NCBI GenBank assembly: GCA_051745935.1
Contig: JBNJEM010000424.1
Span: 1-7,024 of the forward strand
DNA length: 7,024 nucleotides
Direction of reading: 5' to 3'
DNA from: JBNJEM01 sp051745935
Lineage (GTDB): Bacteria > Planctomycetota > Planctomycetia > Pirellulales > Pirellulaceae
The translations under genes were made by a program, and so were the position numbers. This document shows positions 6,290-7,024 of this stretch, in pieces. The first letter of the stretch is position 1. Every line of letters begins with the position of its first letter. The notes under the pieces were generated by a model that saw only the letters and a program-made list of their open reading frames with translations, did no database searches and was not told the DNA's origin.

Positions 6290-6403
6290 TGCCACGGGCT
6301 TGTCCCGCGGTCCGTTACGTTCCACGCTACTGACGGGCAGGGGTGGTGTGTCTGGCCGGTTTGTAGCGGCGAGCGTGAACGACCACGGGGCAAGCCCGTG
6401 GCA
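6290..6403. repeat. Large palindromic (REP-like) element
   Basis: Two 42-bp arms, 6290-6331 and 6362-6403, are imperfect inverted copies. The outer 13 bases, TGCCACGGGCTTG, pair perfectly with CAAGCCCGTGGCA, and similarity continues through the GGTC, CGTT and CGCTAC segments. The spacer is 30 nt. Its size and form fit a REP or small foldback element. It would form a very stable structure in the leader RNA of the beta-helix gene. Confidence 0.85.
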
Positions 6404-6431
6404 TCCATGCGGGCCTTGCGTGTCCAGGTCG

Positions 6432-6457
6432 TGTAGCGGCACCCGTGAACGGCTACG
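6432..6457 (+). repeat. Partial third copy of the palindrome arm
   Basis: TGTAGCGGCACCCGTGAACG resembles TGTAGCGGCGAGCGTGAACG at 6362-6381, in the same orientation; similarity fades after this. It suggests a degenerate partial duplication of the right arm of the element at 6290-6403. Confidence 0.6.
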
Positions 6458-6467
6458 AAACTTGAAA

Positions 6468-6487
6468 CCGGTGAGACCGGAGAAAAG
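6468..6487 (+). promoter_or_regulatory. Ribosome binding site overlapped by a hairpin
   Basis: GGAG at 6479-6482 lies 5 nt before the ATG at 6488, a good Shine-Dalgarno sequence that fixes the start. The hairpin CCGGT/ACCGG with a GAG loop at 6468-6480 contains the first two bases of GGAG, so folding could partly hide the site. Regulation by this hairpin is inference. Confidence 0.6.
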
Positions 6488-7024
6488 ATGAGCAGGCTCA
6501 TGCCCAACTTCTTGCACATGACCGTTGCCGTGTCGGTACTTTTGGGGACATTTGTTGCTTCTTCCACGCCGGGGGCCGTCTATATCGTTGACAGTGAGGC
6601 CACGGCAGAGGGCTCGGGAACGGCCGCGGCCCCCTTCCAGACGATCAGCCAGGCGGCGACTCGGATGAAACCGGGTGACATCTGCCGCATTCGAGCCGGC
6701 GTTTACCGGGAAACGGTACCCCTTGACGTCTCCGGTACACGGGACAAGCCGATCGTGTTTGAAGCCTGTGAGGGCGAGGACGTGACCATTACGGGCTGCG
6801 ATCCAGTGGGAGGCTGGTCGAAGTACCAGGGGGCAACTTACAAGGCCGATGTGGCACTGAGCCTTGGCCACGGCAACCAAGTTTTCGCCGATGGGCAGAT
6901 GATGGTGGAAGCACGCTGGCCGAACGCCGGTGGAGCGGACGACCGTTACCTGTTGGAGTTCAATATGGCGACGATGCAAGAGGGGACCACGGCCGGGAAG
7001 ATCGTGGATGACAATCTTCCGGAC
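6488..7024 (+). CDS. Secreted right-handed parallel beta-helix protein (5' part)
   Basis: The first 179 residues; the gene runs off the window. Residues 1 to about 30 form a signal peptide (hydrophobic core TVAVSVLLGTFVASS, then TPGA), so export is expected. What follows is the usual opening of beta-helix proteins: YIVDSEATAEGSGTAAAPF (32-50) with the APFQTISQAA segment, the GDICRIRAGVYRE segment (63-75), KPIVFEA (87-93), ITGCDPVGGW (101-110), and NQVFADGQMMVEARWPN (130-146). In planctomycetes I associate this combination with large secreted proteins near polysaccharide lyase families such as PL6, but the catalytic part is not in the window, so lyase activity cannot be claimed. The start has a strong Shine-Dalgarno sequence; the Met residues at 5 and 11 are less likely starts. 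The leader is unusually structured. Confidence 0.85.
   Translation, partial: MSRLMPNFLHMTVAVSVLLGTFVASSTPGAVYIVDSEATAEGSGTAAAPFQTISQAATRMKPGDICRIRAGVYRETVPLDVSGTRDKPIVFEACEGEDVTITGCDPVGGWSKYQGATYKADVALSLGHGNQVFADGQMMVEARWPNAGGADDRYLLEFNMATMQEGTTAGKIVDDNLPD

Larger units (their letters stand above)
5722..6487. other. Divergent intergenic region
   Basis: This 766-bp interval separates the cyclophilin gene (leftward) from the beta-helix gene (rightward) and should hold both promoters. I see no credible gene. The left part (5757-5890) has C- and G-rich homopolymer tracts and a stem-loop. The middle has a solitary 100-bp repeat. The right part is an unusually structured leader for the beta-helix gene. 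Frames open on either strand cross these repeats and show no domain. Confidence 0.7.

Noticed and set aside
6212..6979. 255-residue open frame on the - strand
   Set aside because: It lies antisense to the beta-helix gene and runs through the palindromic element; the + strand has the signal peptide, ribosome binding site and family motifs.

Overview
The window most resembles a member of the Planctomycetota, probably Pirellulales-like; the rank is inferred. The clues are a 139-aa protein of the family restricted to Planctomycetes and Verrucomicrobia, a secreted parallel beta-helix protein of planctomycete type, a secreted cyclophilin with a long Ala/Glu-rich linker, weak Shine-Dalgarno use at some starts, and long non-coding gaps full of dispersed and palindromic repeats. 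No rRNA, tRNA, CRISPR array, transposase or phage gene was seen.

Layout. Bases 1-300 are three tandem copies of a 100-bp unit, and the array may continue left of the window. It is followed on the + strand by the Minf_1886-family gene (340-759) and a 54-aa single-pass membrane protein (939-1103). A transketolase gene (1230-3296, - strand) converges on these. A 1.18-kb gap (3297-4473) holds no credible gene. It carries three copies of one dispersed element (A; two direct, one inverted) and two inverted copies of a second (B), plus GC-rich hairpins. A secreted cyclophilin-type peptidyl-prolyl isomerase (4474-5721, - strand) follows, with a perfect 10-bp stem just after its stop. The 766-bp divergent gap 5722-6487 holds a solitary, diverged but exactly 100-bp copy of the left-edge repeat. 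It also holds a structured leader in front of a secreted beta-helix protein (6488 onward, + strand, cut by the window edge).

The genes do not form an obvious pathway. Transketolase is cytoplasmic carbon metabolism (non-oxidative pentose phosphate pathway). The cyclophilin and beta-helix proteins are exported. The small membrane protein and the Minf_1886-family protein have no assigned function. Long gaps and mixed strands suggest separate transcription units.

I found no convincing new multi-gene system. The items most worth following are the 100-bp repeat family, the interleaved inverted repeats at 3340-4348, the structured leader with a hairpin overlapping the ribosome binding site at 6231-6487, and the missing catalytic arginine in the cyclophilin.
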